A stretch of DNA of 64,000 nucleotides from Edwardsiella tarda ATCC 15947 = NBRC 105688 (GTDB taxonomy: Bacteria; Pseudomonadota; Gammaproteobacteria; Enterobacterales; Enterobacteriaceae): assembly GCF_003113495.2 (NCBI RefSeq), contig NZ_CP084506.1, positions 2,852,001 through 2,916,000 of the forward strand, read 5' to 3'. The notes under the pieces were generated by a model. It ran no database searches. It had not been told where the DNA came from and was given only the letters and a program-made list of their open reading frames with translations. Positions 9,978-22,644 of the stretch are shown here, piece after piece; the stretch's first letter is position 1; each line of letters starts with the position of its first letter. Made by a program: the position numbers and the translations under genes.

Positions 9978-10427
9978 ATGTCATCACAGCACGGTTTTAC
10001 CTTACTCGAACTGATGGTGGTCATCGCTATCATCGCCATTCTTGGTGCTATCGCCGTTCCCGCTTATCAACGCTACTTACAAAAAGCCGCCATGACCGAC
10101 GTACTCCAAGCGGTGACGCCCTATAAGACCGAAGTGGAGCTCTGTGCGTTAGAGCAAGGCAGCCTTGCCGGATGCAGCGCGGCGCAACTGGGGCTGGCGA
10201 CATTGCCGCCCTCCACCTATATCGCTAACCTCGATGTCGCTCAGGGTGTCATCAGCCTCAGTGGTCAACAAGCGCTGGCCGGATTACAGGTGACGCTGAC
10301 CCCGGAACTGAATCGCGATGCGGGCACGCTACGCTGGCAGCAACACTGTCAAAGCGATGGCGCAGAGCCGACCTTACTAGCGTCTTGCCGCAGTATCCTG
10401 CGCGATGATGGTAACGACCAACCATGA
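9978..10427 (+). CDS. ppdD: Type IV major prepilin-like protein
   Basis: Pilin precursor. The short leader MSSQHG is followed by FTLLELMVVIAIIAILGAIA, the class III signal cut between Gly and Phe by prepilin peptidase, with the conserved Glu5 of the mature protein. At 149 aa it has a Cys pair (CALEQGSLAGC) and C-terminal Cys residues suited to disulfide loops. It is well preceded by GGAGGCGACC and overlaps hofB by 4 bases, forming a three-gene pilus operon with hofB and hofC. Confidence 0.93.
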   Translation: MSSQHGFTLLELMVVIAIIAILGAIAVPAYQRYLQKAAMTDVLQAVTPYKTEVELCALEQGSLAGCSAAQLGLATLPPSTYIANLDVAQGVISLSGQQALAGLQVTLTPELNRDAGTLRWQQHCQSDGAEPTLLASCRSILRDDGNDQP

Positions 10428-11743
10428 GCGACTTAACACAGCTGTGTCAGCACTACCACTGCCGCCTGCTGCACCAGGACGCACACAGCATCATCATCGG
10501 TGGCAGCGGTGAGGCCCCGGAACCGCTCTGCGCCGCGATCCGCTTCGCCACCGGCATCGAGCCGCTCTGGCGTCCACTCAGCCCGCAGCAAGCGGATATC
10601 GCCCCGATGCTCGACGAGTCAGCTACCGTCCCACAACTGGAACAGCTATTAGCGCAGGCACTGACGCGACGCGCCTCAGATATTCATTTGGAGCCCCTCG
10701 CTCAACAAGGGCGTGTACGCCTACGTATCGATGGTGTGCTACACCCAGTCGCGCAGTATCCTATCAACCAGTTCACACGCCTCATCACCCGCTTGAAAGT
10801 CCTCGCCGGATTGGATATTGCTCAACGCCGCCTGCCGCAAGATGGCCAGCTACGTATCACGCTGGCAGAGCGTGACATCAGTTTCCGACTGTCCACCCTG
10901 CCGACCCTACATGGCGAGAAGGCCGTGCTGCGTCAAGTGGATGACACGCAAGCACCGCGCGCCTTGGCACAACTGGGACTCACCCTGGCTCAGCGGCGGC
11001 TACTGGAGCAGGCACTCACTCGTCCTCAAGGGCTGATCCTGGTTACCGGGCCGACGGGCAGCGGTAAGACGGCCACCCTATATGGAGGGCTACGTTGGTT
11101 AGACGCGCTGGCACTCAATATCTGTAGTGTGGAAGACCCCATCGAGACACCACTGAATAATATCAACCAGACAGCCATCGCTCCTGCCGCAGGCCTCCAG
11201 TTCGCCACCGTGCTACGCGCCCTATTGCGCCAAGATCCCGACGTGATCATGATCGGCGAGATCCGTGACGAGGCCACCGCGCACATCGCGATCGATGCGG
11301 CGCAGACCGGGCATCTGGTCCTCTCCACCCTGCATACCAACAGCGCGGCGGAGTCGGTAACCCGCCTACTTCAGCTCGGCATCGCCCCCTATTTACTGGG
11401 CGATAGCCTGTCACTGGTTATCGCCCAACGCCTGGTACGTCGTCTCTGCCGCCATTGCCGGCGCCAAACACCACAATCGGCTCAGTTACGCTGGCAACCG
11501 GGCACATGTCCGCGTTGTCATGGTGGTTACCGGGGGCGACGGGCCCTATTCGAACTGCTGCCTGTGACGCCGGCATTACGTCATGCCATCCGCAATGGCG
11601 CCAGTAGCACACGTCTCCAACAGTTGGCCGAAGAGCATGGAATGCAGCCCCTGCGCGCCACGGCGCAACGCTTAGCGGAACAGGGCGTCACCGCCTGGGG
11701 GGAAGTCATTCGGGTACTCGGTCCATCCGGTTCATTGGCATGA
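10424..11743 (+). CDS. hofB: Type IV pilus assembly ATPase (PilB/GspE family)
   Basis: Cytoplasmic hexameric ATPase that drives pilin polymerisation. At 439 aa it is shorter than PilB proteins (about 560) because the N-terminal region is reduced, as in E. coli HofB. The Walker A motif GPTGSGKTATLYGG lies near residues 209-222, followed by the Asp box, DPDVIMIGEIRDEATA (Walker B) and the His box TGHLVLSTLHTNSA. A zinc-type CRHC...CPRC module lies near 342-365. It overlaps ppdD and hofC by 4 bases each, so translation is likely coupled. Confidence 0.94.
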   Translation: MSDLTQLCQHYHCRLLHQDAHSIIIGGSGEAPEPLCAAIRFATGIEPLWRPLSPQQADIAPMLDESATVPQLEQLLAQALTRRASDIHLEPLAQQGRVRLRIDGVLHPVAQYPINQFTRLITRLKVLAGLDIAQRRLPQDGQLRITLAERDISFRLSTLPTLHGEKAVLRQVDDTQAPRALAQLGLTLAQRRLLEQALTRPQGLILVTGPTGSGKTATLYGGLRWLDALALNICSVEDPIETPLNNINQTAIAPAAGLQFATVLRALLRQDPDVIMIGEIRDEATAHIAIDAAQTGHLVLSTLHTNSAAESVTRLLQLGIAPYLLGDSLSLVIAQRLVRRLCRHCRRQTPQSAQLRWQPGTCPRCHGGYRGRRALFELLPVTPALRHAIRNGASSTRLQQLAEEHGMQPLRATAQRLAEQGVTAWGEVIRVLGPSGSLA

Positions 11744-12939
11744 CTCCCCGCCTATTTCACTATCGTCTCGTGACCCATGACGGGACACTCCGGCAAGGGA
11801 CGGTACTCGGCCTCAACCGGCACCAATTACGCCAGCGTTTCCAACAGCACGGCACCCTGCCACTCTCCATTACGCCCGCTTGGCGTCCATTGCGCTACCA
11901 CTGGCAAGCCGGTGTCTGTTGTGACTTCATCGCTCAGCTCGCCGAGCTTCTGGATGCGGGACTGGCGCTAGCACCGGTACTCGCGCTCATGGCGGGCGGC
12001 CATCCGTATCCAGAATGGCAGGCACTGATTCGCCAACTACATCAGGCTATTACTACGGGCTTATCCTTCTCCCAAGCGCTACACGAACACGGCACCATCT
12101 TTCCCCCTCTGTATGCACGCACGCTCGTCGCCGCCGAGCAGAGCGGAGAGTTGGCGGCCGTCTGTCGCCAGTTAGCTCGGCAACAACGCGATGCCCTCGA
12201 TCTCCGCCAGCGCCTGTTACGCGCCCTGCGCTACCCCCTCTTCCTGTTGACGGTCGCCCTGTCGATCACCCTCGCGATGCTCTTCACACTCTTGCCACAG
12301 TTCGCCCTCCTCTATGCCTCGCTGGATGCCCCCTTACCCTGGCTAACTCAGCGGCTGTTAGCGCTAGCGGCAGGGCTAAGATCAATCTGGCCGGCGTTGC
12401 TGGGGGGCGCCGGTGTGCTCGCGATCCTGTGCGTGGGGCTAGCACGTCACTACGCCTCAACGCTACGACATCAGCTGCAACGCCTAGCCCTCCGCCTCCC
12501 CGGCTATGGCCCTCTGCTACGCGACACGACTCTGGCCCAACTCTTCCACATCCTGGCCTTGTTGTTGCAAGCTGGCATCGCCCTACCACAGGCATTGACG
12601 GCCTGTCGCCACGCCCAGCGGCTGGAGGCTTATCGCCGCGCCCTGTATCAGGCGGGACGGCGTCTACGTCAAGGTGAGCTACTCTCCGCCGCCTTGACGG
12701 AGGGGCGCCTTTTCCCCGCGCAGTGTCGGCAATTAATTCGCCAGGGCGAGGCCTCGGGGCGCCTCGCCCTGTTGTGTACCCATCTGGGGGAATATTATCG
12801 ACAACACGCGCAACGGCGTGGCGAGACACTGACCACCCTTGTCGAACCGGTGATGCTGCTACTCAGTGCGGCGCTGGTCGCCTTATTGGTACTGGCACTG
12901 TATCTGCCGATCCTAAACTTAGGTGATGTGATGCAATGA
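11740..12939 (+). CDS. hofC: Type IV pilus inner-membrane platform protein (PilC/GspF family)
   Basis: Polytopic platform protein of the pilus machine. At 399 aa it has the two T2SSF repeats (about 60-180 and 265-385), each ending in hydrophobic segments: LFLLTVALSITLAMLFTLLP near 167, ALLGGAGVLAILCVGLA near 218, and a C-terminal segment near 370-390. It overlaps the hofB stop. Prepilin peptidase and the secretin are not in this window, so whether the pilus is made cannot be judged here. Confidence 0.93.
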   Translation: MTPRLFHYRLVTHDGTLRQGTVLGLNRHQLRQRFQQHGTLPLSITPAWRPLRYHWQAGVCCDFIAQLAELLDAGLALAPVLALMAGGHPYPEWQALIRQLHQAITTGLSFSQALHEHGTIFPPLYARTLVAAEQSGELAAVCRQLARQQRDALDLRQRLLRALRYPLFLLTVALSITLAMLFTLLPQFALLYASLDAPLPWLTQRLLALAAGLRSIWPALLGGAGVLAILCVGLARHYASTLRHQLQRLALRLPGYGPLLRDTTLAQLFHILALLLQAGIALPQALTACRHAQRLEAYRRALYQAGRRLRQGELLSAALTEGRLFPAQCRQLIRQGEASGRLALLCTHLGEYYRQHAQRRGETLTTLVEPVMLLLSAALVALLVLALYLPILNLGDVMQ

Positions 12940-12960
12940 CGCCGGCAATCGCTGGCGTCA
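12937..12960 (+). terminator. Hairpin at the end of hofC
   Basis: TGACGCCGGC / GCTGGCGTCA can form a 10-bp stem (one G-U pair) starting at the hofC stop codon, with an AATC loop. It lies between the convergent hofC and guaC. There is no clear T-run on the plus strand, so termination there may be weak. Confidence 0.45.
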
Positions 12961-12991
12961 TGATGGATGTGATTGCGGGAAATAAGGGGGA

Positions 12992-14038
12992 TCACTCCGC
13001 CTGACCGAATACTCGATTCTCCTGCTCGGCGACGCGGATAAACGTGGTACGTTTGGTTAACTCTTTCAAACGCGAGGCCCCGACATAGGTACAGGCCGAG
13101 CGCAACCCACCCAGGATGTCGCGCACGGTATTTTCCACCGGGCCGCGCAATGGCAGGCTGACGGTCTTACCTTCGGCCGCACGATAGTCAGCCACCCCGC
13201 CGACATGGCGGTTCATCGCCGAGGCGGAGCTCATGCCGTAGAACAACATCATCTTGCGCCCCTGCTCTTCGACAATGCGCCCTTCGCATTCGTCATGGGC
13301 CGCCAGCATACCGCCTAACATAACGAAATCGGCACCACCGCCAAATGCCTTGGCGACATCGCCCGGCACCGAACAGCCGCCGTCGGAGACGATCTGTCCC
13401 CCCAGACCATGCGCCGCATCGGCACACTCGATCACGGCGGACAACTGTGGATAACCGACACCGGTTTTCACTCGCGTGGTACATACCGAGCCGGGCCCGA
13501 TCCCCACCTTGACGATATCGGCGCCGGAGAGGATCAACTCCTCGACCATCTCACCAGTGACTACGTTGCCGGCGCAGATCACCTTATCGGGGAACGCCTC
13601 ACGCGCCTTACGCAAAAAATCGACGAAGTGCTCGGAGTAGCCGTTGGCCACATCGATACAGATGAATTTCAAGGTCGGAGAGAGCGCCAGGATCTGACCT
13701 AGCTTAAGGAAGTCCGCCTCAGAAGTCCCGGTCGACACCATGACATGACGCAGCGTCTCTTCGCCGACGCTAGCGACAAATGCCTGCCACTGCTCGACGC
13801 TATAGTGCTTGTGAACTGCGGTGAGAACATCGAAGGTCGCCAACACCTGCGCCATACGGAAGGTGCCGACGGTATCCATGTTGGCGGCGATCAACGGCAC
13901 ACCAGACCACTGCCAACCACTGTGCTTAAAGCGATACTCGCGAGCCAACTCGACATCCGAACGGCTCTTTAAGGTGGAGCGCTTCGGACGGATCAGGACA
14001 TCTTTAAAACCCAGCTTCAGATCTTCTTCAATACGCAT
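12992..14038 (-). CDS. guaC: GMP reductase
   Basis: NADPH-dependent reductive deamination of GMP to IMP, a purine salvage step. At 348 aa it matches GuaC (347 in E. coli) and lacks the CBS domains of IMP dehydrogenase. The catalytic loop GPGSVCTTR places the active Cys at 186, and the phosphate-binding segment [20 protein letters not shown] follows. It is convergent with hofC and divergent from coaE. Confidence 0.97.
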   Translation of the reverse strand: MRIEEDLKLGFKDVLIRPKRSTLKSRSDVELAREYRFKHSGWQWSGVPLIAANMDTVGTFRMAQVLATFDVLTAVHKHYSVEQWQAFVASVGEETLRHVMVSTGTSEADFLKLGQILALSPTLKFICIDVANGYSEHFVDFLRKAREAFPDKVICAGNVVTGEMVEELILSGADIVKVGIGPGSVCTTRVKTGVGYPQLSAVIECADAAHGLGGQIVSDGGCSVPGDVAKAFGGGADFVMLGGMLAAHDECEGRIVEEQGRKMMLFYGMSSASAMNRHVGGVADYRAAEGKTVSLPLRGPVENTVRDILGGLRSACTYVGASRLKELTKRTTFIRVAEQENRVFGQAE

Positions 14039-14362
14039 GAGGGACTTCCCTGGTTAATGGCGACAAGTTTAAGCCGCCTCCCACTCAAGGGCGGGAGACG
14101 TCCTAGGGAAAATGTGATCATACAAACGATTGCTTCGCCGTATGACGCCAGTTCCAGTGACGCTATCATACGCAGGAATAACCTGGCGACAAGTCTGCTT
14201 TTTCAACAAAATTTCAGGTAAACTCGTCTAAATTTATCCGCGACGGGGCCACCGTACGCGTATCTGCGGCTTGCACTTGCCGTCTAGACCATTATGATCC
14301 GCAGGTCAGCCAATTTTTTTGCGATGCCTTCGTGCCATCGCCTACTCTCGCAGGATCTCCTC
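14039..14362. other. Divergent guaC-coaE intergenic region
   Basis: About 324 bases separate the two divergent start codons. I see no supported small gene, operator palindrome or terminator. A GGGACTTCCC inverted repeat lies just before the guaC RBS. The two promoters must lie here, but I cannot place them with confidence. Confidence 0.4.
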
Positions 14363-14989
14363 ATGGCGTATACAGTTGCTCTCACCGGCGGTATCGGTAG
14401 TGGCAAATCGACCGTCGCCGACGCGTTTGCCCGTCTCGGCGTGCCGTTGGTCGATGCCGATGTCATCGCTCGCCAACTGGTGGCGCCGGGTAGTCCAGTA
14501 CTGGCGCAAATCGTCGCCCATTTCGGAGCGGCGCTCTTACAAGCCGATGGTCAATTGGATCGCGCGGCACTGCGGCAAATCATCTTTACCCATCCTTCCG
14601 AGAAGGCCTGGCTTGATGCGCTGTTACATCCGCAGATCCAGGCGGAGACACGGCATCAACTGGCACACATCAGCGCACCTTATGCCCTATGGGTGGTGCC
14701 CCTGCTCGTCGAAAATCGGCTCACAACGCAGGCCGATCGCATCCTGGTGGTCGATCTCCCTATCGAGCAGCAACTGGCTCGTACCCAGGCCCGCGACGGC
14801 GTCAGCCGTGAGCAGGCCCAGCGCATTTTGGCCGCCCAGGCAACACGCCAACAGCGGCTCGCCTGGGCCGATGATATTATTGATAACAGCGGGTCGGCCG
14901 AGGCGCTTATCCCGCAGGTCGCCGCGTTACATCGCCACTATCTAGCGCTGGCACAGGCGGCCTCATCCCCAACAGGATCCCCAGCATGA
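14363..14989 (+). CDS. coaE: Dephospho-CoA kinase
   Basis: Last step of CoA synthesis: ATP-dependent phosphorylation of the ribose 3'-OH of dephospho-CoA. From ATG 14363 (RBS AGGATCTCCTC) the protein is 208 aa and begins [20 protein letters not shown], with the P-loop at residues 9-17, in line with the E. coli start. An in-frame ATG upstream at 14294 would add 23 residues not found in the family. Its stop overlaps the zapD ATG. Confidence 0.96.
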   Translation: MAYTVALTGGIGSGKSTVADAFARLGVPLVDADVIARQLVAPGSPVLAQIVAHFGAALLQADGQLDRAALRQIIFTHPSEKAWLDALLHPQIQAETRHQLAHISAPYALWVVPLLVENRLTTQADRILVVDLPIEQQLARTQARDGVSREQAQRILAAQATRQQRLAWADDIIDNSGSAEALIPQVAALHRHYLALAQAASSPTGSPA

Positions 14990-15738
14990 GTGACGTCACT
15001 CCGACTATACTGTTCGAACACCCGCTCAACGAGAAGATGCGTACCTGGCTACGCCTGGAATTTCTGTTGCAGCAGCTGTTACCCAATCGTCCGCAAGGTG
15101 ATGCCTGTGCGGCACTCACCTTCTTCCGTATTCTGTCCGATCTGCTCGATGTGCTTGAGCGTGGCGAGGTACGCACCGATCTGCTCAAGGAGATGGAGCG
15201 TCAGCAACGTAAATTGATGCAGTGGTTTAATGCGCCCGGCGTCGATCAGGCGATGATCCACACGCTGAGTCAACGTCTGAAGCAACAGGCGGCGACCTTA
15301 ATGGCGGCACCGCGTATCGGCCAGTTGCTGCGTGAAGATCGGTTGATCGCCTTGGTGCGCCAGCGCCTCGGCATTCCCGGTGGCTGTTGTAGCTTCGATC
15401 TACCGACGCTCTACTTATGGCTAAAGCAAAGCGCCGCGACGCGCGACGCACAGATCGATCAATGGCTGGCTTCGCTGGCCCCCTTGAACGATAGCCTCAC
15501 GCTGGTGCTGGATCTGCTGCGTAAGGCCGTGGCGTTCAAGCCCATGACCAGCCTACACGGCTTCTACCAAGACAACGCCGAGGGCGCCGATCTGCTGCGC
15601 ATCCAGTTGGCGCTGGATCTCCAGGTCTATCCCCAGGTATCCGGCCACAAGACTCGCTTCGCCATCCGTTTTCTTCCCCTAGACAGCGAGCAAGGTGTGG
15701 TGCCCGATCGCCTATCATTTAATCTGGCCTGCTGCTAA
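14986..15738 (+). CDS. zapD: FtsZ-associated cell division protein ZapD
   Basis: Cytoplasmic protein that cross-links FtsZ filaments and stabilises the Z-ring. At 250 aa it is close to E. coli ZapD (247); the start [21 protein letters not shown] and the segment [19 protein letters not shown] are typical. It overlaps coaE by 4 bases (ATGA) and is followed 24 bases later by yacG, giving the conserved coaE-zapD-yacG operon. Confidence 0.96.
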   Translation: MSDVTPTILFEHPLNEKMRTWLRLEFLLQQLLPNRPQGDACAALTFFRILSDLLDVLERGEVRTDLLKEMERQQRKLMQWFNAPGVDQAMIHTLSQRLKQQAATLMAAPRIGQLLREDRLIALVRQRLGIPGGCCSFDLPTLYLWLKQSAATRDAQIDQWLASLAPLNDSLTLVLDLLRKAVAFKPMTSLHGFYQDNAEGADLLRIQLALDLQVYPQVSGHKTRFAIRFLPLDSEQGVVPDRLSFNLACC

Positions 15739-15762
15739 GCGGCGGGCCTCACGGAGTCATCA

Positions 15763-15963
15763 ATGGAAAATGAGATCATCACCGTCGCCTGCCCGACGTG
15801 CGGCAAGCCGGTTATCTGGGGTGAGCAAAGCCCCTTCCGCCCGTTCTGTAGCAAACGTTGCCAACTGATCGATCTGGGCGAATGGGCCAATGAGGAGAAA
15901 CGCATCGCTAGCGAGGCGGAGCACTCCGACAGCGAGGGATGGAGCGAGGGGGCGGAGCGTTAA
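15763..15963 (+). CDS. yacG: DNA gyrase inhibitor YacG (zinc-finger protein)
   Basis: Small zinc protein known to bind GyrB and inhibit gyrase. At 66 aa it has the four-Cys motif C-x2-C-x15-C-x3-C (Cys10, 13, 29, 33) and an acidic C-terminal tail. It is the last gene of the coaE-zapD-yacG operon and convergent with mutT. Confidence 0.95.
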   Translation: MENEIITVACPTCGKPVIWGEQSPFRPFCSKRCQLIDLGEWANEEKRIASEAEHSDSEGWSEGAER

Positions 15964-16010
15964 GCGCTCCCCCTCCAGCGCCGCAACAGCGGCGCTGTCT
16001 TCGGCTTCGC

Positions 16011-16412
16011 TTAATCTTGAGCCCGTAGCCACTCCACGATCACGCGGTTGGGCGCGGGAAAATCCTCGACACGCAACGCCCGCTGGGCGAGCCAACGCGT
16101 CTCCTGCCCTTCACGCCCGCACGGCTCCCCCTGCCAGGCGCTGACCAAGAAGAAATGCAGCATCACTCGCCGATCGCTAAAGGCATGCTCGACACACTGT
16201 AACAGGCGTATGCCGTCGGCTTGCGGTACGATGCCCACCTCCTCAAACAATTCACGCGCCAGGCCCTGTTGCGCGCTCTCTCCGGCCTCGATCTTACCGC
16301 CGGGAAACTCCCACACCCCGGCGAGGTGGCTACCTGCCTGACGACGGGCAACAAAGATCTCATGCTGCGCATTGCGGATGATCCCGACGGCGATCTGCAA
16401 TGTCTGATTCAT
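16011..16412 (-). CDS. mutT: 8-oxo-dGTP diphosphatase
   Basis: Nudix hydrolase that removes 8-oxo-dGTP and prevents A:T to C:G transversions. The Nudix box GGKIEAGESAQQGLARELFE(EVGI) lies at about 38-60 and fits Gx5Ex7REUxEExGU. From ATG 16412 the protein is 133 aa and starts MNQTLQIAVGIIRNAQHEIF, close to E. coli MutT (129). An in-frame GTG at 16421 is an alternative. A terminator separates it from secA, so it probably has its own promoter or depends on read-through. Confidence 0.95.
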   Translation of the reverse strand: MNQTLQIAVGIIRNAQHEIFVARRQAGSHLAGVWEFPGGKIEAGESAQQGLARELFEEVGIVPQADGIRLLQCVEHAFSDRRVMLHFFLVSAWQGEPCGREGQETRWLAQRALRVEDFPAPNRVIVEWLRAQD

Positions 16413-16452
16413 TGGCTTCACCCCTACGCTCCTCTCTTCATGATCGCGAGAT

Positions 16453-16484
16453 AAAAAAACAGGGAGGCGCGAAGCGCTTCCCTG
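16453..16484 (-). terminator. Terminator downstream of secA
   Basis: On the minus strand CAGGGAAGCGC / GCGCCTCCCTG form an 11-bp stem with one mismatch and a TTC loop, followed by seven T residues. It lies about 30 bases after the secA stop codon and upstream of mutT. Confidence 0.9.
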
Positions 16485-16513
16485 TCGATGGTCATAGTGA
16501 CACCCTCACGCCA

Positions 16514-19222
<2,709 letters not shown>

Positions 19223-19240
19223 AATTATGTAATCTCTCAT

Positions 19241-19258
19241 GGGCAGCATCGGCCGCCC
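19241..19258 (-). promoter_or_regulatory. Hairpin between secM and secA
   Basis: GGGCGGC / GCTGCCC form a 7-bp stem (one G-U pair) with a CGAT loop, placed about 20 bases upstream of the secA ATG and about 40 bases after the secM stop. In E. coli a hairpin in this region hides the secA Shine-Dalgarno until SecM stalls the ribosome. Here the RBS-like GAGAGA lies just outside this stem, so the geometry may differ. Confidence 0.5.
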
Positions 19259-19297
19259 GGGTCAAAATAGGACAAAAAAGAAACGCAAGAAATTAAA

Positions 19298-19789
19298 TTA
19301 GACGGCGATGCCGGGTCCCGCCCGGATCCCTTGGATACGGGCCAACCAGAGCGCGGGAAGCGGCATCGTAGGCTGTGACGCCTCGCGTGGTAACGGCTGA
19401 GGATGAGGCTGTGCATAACGCGGGGGTTGACGGGTCAGTAGCGAGCTGAGCGAAGAGAGCAAGACCAGATGCTGGCACTGCTGCTCGGGTGATAGGCTAC
19501 GGAGTGCCACGCTGGGCGTGCTCAGTTGGCGAATCGCGATACGCAGGGCATATTGATGCCAGTAATCGACGCTATGACCTCGCCGCTTGCCGGAGAGCAG
19601 TTGCAGCGTCGCATGGCTATGGTGCGCGGCGATCAGGCGTTGGAGCGTAATGGTCTGCGCGGAAGGGCGCGGTTGTTCGGCATTGGCCAACGACGGCACG
19701 CCAAGCGTCGCCGCCACCATCCCCCACAGGAGATGCGGCCAAAAATAACGTCTGCCAAACTGTCGCCAACGCTTTAGAATAGCAATCAC
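19298..19789 (-). CDS. secM: Secretion monitor SecM
   Basis: Secreted regulatory peptide whose translation arrest up-regulates secA. The GTG at 19789 gives 163 aa (E. coli 170) beginning VIAILKRWRQFGRRYFWPHL, with a signal sequence to ...SLANA (about residue 36) and a conserved SVDYWHQYALR segment. The C-terminus ends WLARIQGIRAGPGIAV. Compared with the E. coli arrest motif F-x4-WI-x4-GIRAGP it keeps Trp, Gly, Ile, Arg, Ala, Gly and Pro. It has Leu for Ile156, and Pro where Phe150 would be. A longer in-frame ATG start at 19906 would run into the divergent gene and is unlikely. Confidence 0.92.
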   Translation of the reverse strand: MIAILKRWRQFGRRYFWPHLLWGMVAATLGVPSLANAEQPRPSAQTITLQRLIAAHHSHATLQLLSGKRRGHSVDYWHQYALRIAIRQLSTPSVALRSLSPEQQCQHLVLLSSLSSLLTRQPPRYAQPHPQPLPREASQPTMPLPALWLARIQGIRAGPGIAV

Positions 19790-19835
19790 ATGCCGTACCG
19801 AATCAATAGCCCTATATAGCCGCGGAGCCGTATTT

Positions 19836-20381
19836 ATGCGTGATAGTCGCCCACAATCCCTGGATACCCTGCTGGATGACAATGCCGCCGCTGACGGCAT
19901 CCTCAAAAACGTTCAGCAACGCGCAGTGGCATTACTCCGACTCGATCGGGCAGTACAAGCCCTACTGCCGACGCCGCTCCAACCGTTCTGTCGCGTCGCC
20001 AACTTTCGCCAGGGCGTTCTGGTGCTGGAAGTGGCTAATGCCAGTTGGCTAATGCGCCTGCGCTATGAGCAGAGCCGCCTACTTTCCGCACTCAGAGGAG
20101 AGATTTTACCATCATTGTCATCGATCGACACCAGGATTAATCCAGACCTGATGCGTCAATGTGGGAAAAATGCGCAGTTGAACACAGCCTCACAACTGGC
20201 ACAGGAGGCCAAGGCACGAGAAGTGACGGTCACCCGTTCATTGAGCGCCGAGAGCGCGCAGCAGCTACGTTGGTTGGCGAGCCAAAGCCCGGAGGGATTA
20301 CGCAAGAAGTTGGAACGACTGGCTGCATTGGCCGGAGAGAGTACCGACACAACCAGTCGCGATAAGAACCGCCGCTCCTGA
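19836..20381 (+). CDS. DUF721 (DciA-like) protein
   Basis: A 181-aa protein with a DUF721 domain in its N-terminal half (about 12-100: LDTLLDDNAAADGILKNVQQ through VLEVANASWLMRLRYEQSRLL). DUF721 defines DciA, the ancestral bacterial loader of the replicative helicase DnaB. The C-terminal 80 residues are polar and end basic. In Vibrio-type genomes, from memory, dciA lies between lpxC and secA, and this gene has that position. E. coli lacks it and uses DnaC. It is divergent from secM (46-base gap) and convergent with lpxC. Whether it still acts on DnaB or is a remnant cannot be told from the sequence. Confidence 0.82.
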   Translation: MRDSRPQSLDTLLDDNAAADGILKNVQQRAVALLRLDRAVQALLPTPLQPFCRVANFRQGVLVLEVANASWLMRLRYEQSRLLSALRGEILPSLSSIDTRINPDLMRQCGKNAQLNTASQLAQEAKAREVTVTRSLSAESAQQLRWLASQSPEGLRKKLERLAALAGESTDTTSRDKNRRS

Positions 20382-20391
20382 GGGAAACCCG

Positions 20392-21327
<936 letters not shown>

Positions 21328-21414
21328 TTATCCGTCCAACCACCTCTAAATGATAATGACTATACATTAAAGGTGGCGAGACAGTTTAGCACAAAGAGCG
21401 GAGTTCCCCAATAC

Positions 21415-22575
21415 TCAATCGGCCTGCTTACGCAGGAAGGCCGGAATATCCAGGTAATCGTCAGACTCTTTGCCGCTCGGCACGCTCTGATCGTTAACCA
21501 CTTTAGCGGCGACCGGCTTGCTCTCCTGCGGCAACGGCGACAAACCGTGCTGCTGGTAGCGCTGATCGATCACCGGTTGCTGCCCCTGTTTGTTGGACAC
21601 CAAGGTGATCTCCGGACGCTTGTCCATACCGATACCGGTCGCGACGACGGTAACACGCAGCTCGTCGTTCATATCCGGGTCGAGTGAAGTACCGATCACC
21701 ACGGTGGCATTATCCGAAGCGAAGGCACGAATCGTATTACCCACCGTCTCGAACTCATCCAGACGCAGATCGAAGCCTGCGGTGATGTTGACCAACACGC
21801 CGCGCGCGCCAGACAGATCGATGTCTTCCAACAGCGGTGAAGAGATGGCCATCTCGGCCGCTTCTTCCGCACGATCTTCCCCGTTGGCCATGCCGGAGCC
21901 CATCATGGCGTAGCCCATCTCAGACATCACGGTACGCACGTCAGCAAAGTCGACGTTCATCAGACCCGGGCGAGTGATCAGCTCGGCGATACCCTGCACG
22001 GCGCCTTTCAACACGTCGTTAGCCGCACCGAACGCGTCCAACAGCGAGATACCGCGCCCCAACACCTTCAGCAGCTTATCGTTAGGGATGGTGATCAGCG
22101 AATCGACATGCTTAGACAGCTCGGCGATCCCCTGCTCGGCGAAGGCCATACGACGTTTGCCTTCGAAATTAAAGGGTTTAGTGACCACGGCGACGGTCAG
22201 GATACCCAACTCTTTCGCCACTTCCGCCACTACCGGTGCTGCACCGGTACCGGTACCGCCACCCATACCGGCCGCGATGAAGACCATATCGGCGCCATCC
22301 AGCGCCGAGCGCAGCGCTTCGCGATCCTCTTCCGCCGCGTTACGTCCGACTTCCGGATTGGCGCCGGCGCCCAGTCCTTTAGTAATACCGCTCCCGATCT
22401 GGATAGTCTGGCCAACGGCCGTCTTACGCAGAGCCTGCGCATCGGTATTCACCGCAAAAAATTCAACACCTTCGATGCGTTCACGCACCATGTGTTCAAC
22501 GGCGTTGCCACCGCCACCGCCGACGCCGATGACTTTAATCACCGCGTCATTGGTTAATTCCATTGGTTCAAACAT
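21415..22575 (-). CDS. ftsZ: Cell division GTPase FtsZ
   Basis: Tubulin-like GTPase forming the Z-ring. From ATG 22575 (RBS GGAGAGAAACT) it is 386 aa and starts [20 protein letters not shown]; an in-frame ATG 22 codons upstream is not used in the family. The tubulin signature GGGTGTG lies at 105-111. The C-terminal conserved peptide [14 protein letters not shown], which binds FtsA and ZipA, is intact after a Gln/Pro-containing linker. It follows ftsA directly in the dcw cluster. Confidence 0.98.
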   Translation of the reverse strand: MFEPMELTNDAVIKVIGVGGGGGNAVEHMVRERIEGVEFFAVNTDAQALRKTAVGQTIQIGSGITKGLGAGANPEVGRNAAEEDREALRSALDGADMVFIAAGMGGGTGTGAAPVVAEVAKELGILTVAVVTKPFNFEGKRRMAFAEQGIAELSKHVDSLITIPNDKLLKVLGRGISLLDAFGAANDVLKGAVQGIAELITRPGLMNVDFADVRTVMSEMGYAMMGSGMANGEDRAEEAAEMAISSPLLEDIDLSGARGVLVNITAGFDLRLDEFETVGNTIRAFASDNATVVIGTSLDPDMNDELRVTVVATGIGMDKRPEITLVSNKQGQQPVIDQRYQQHGLSPLPQESKPVAAKVVNDQSVPSGKESDDYLDIPAFLRKQAD

Positions 22576-22644
22576 AGTTTCTCTCCGTCTTGTGCCTGTC
22601 GCTGCGGAATCATTAACGCGTAGAATGATCCCTTTTTTCAAACA

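Noticed and set aside
12015..12829. Open frames of 180-220 codons inside hofC
   Set aside because: Out-of-frame, Arg/Pro/Thr-rich low-complexity translations within a well-conserved gene.
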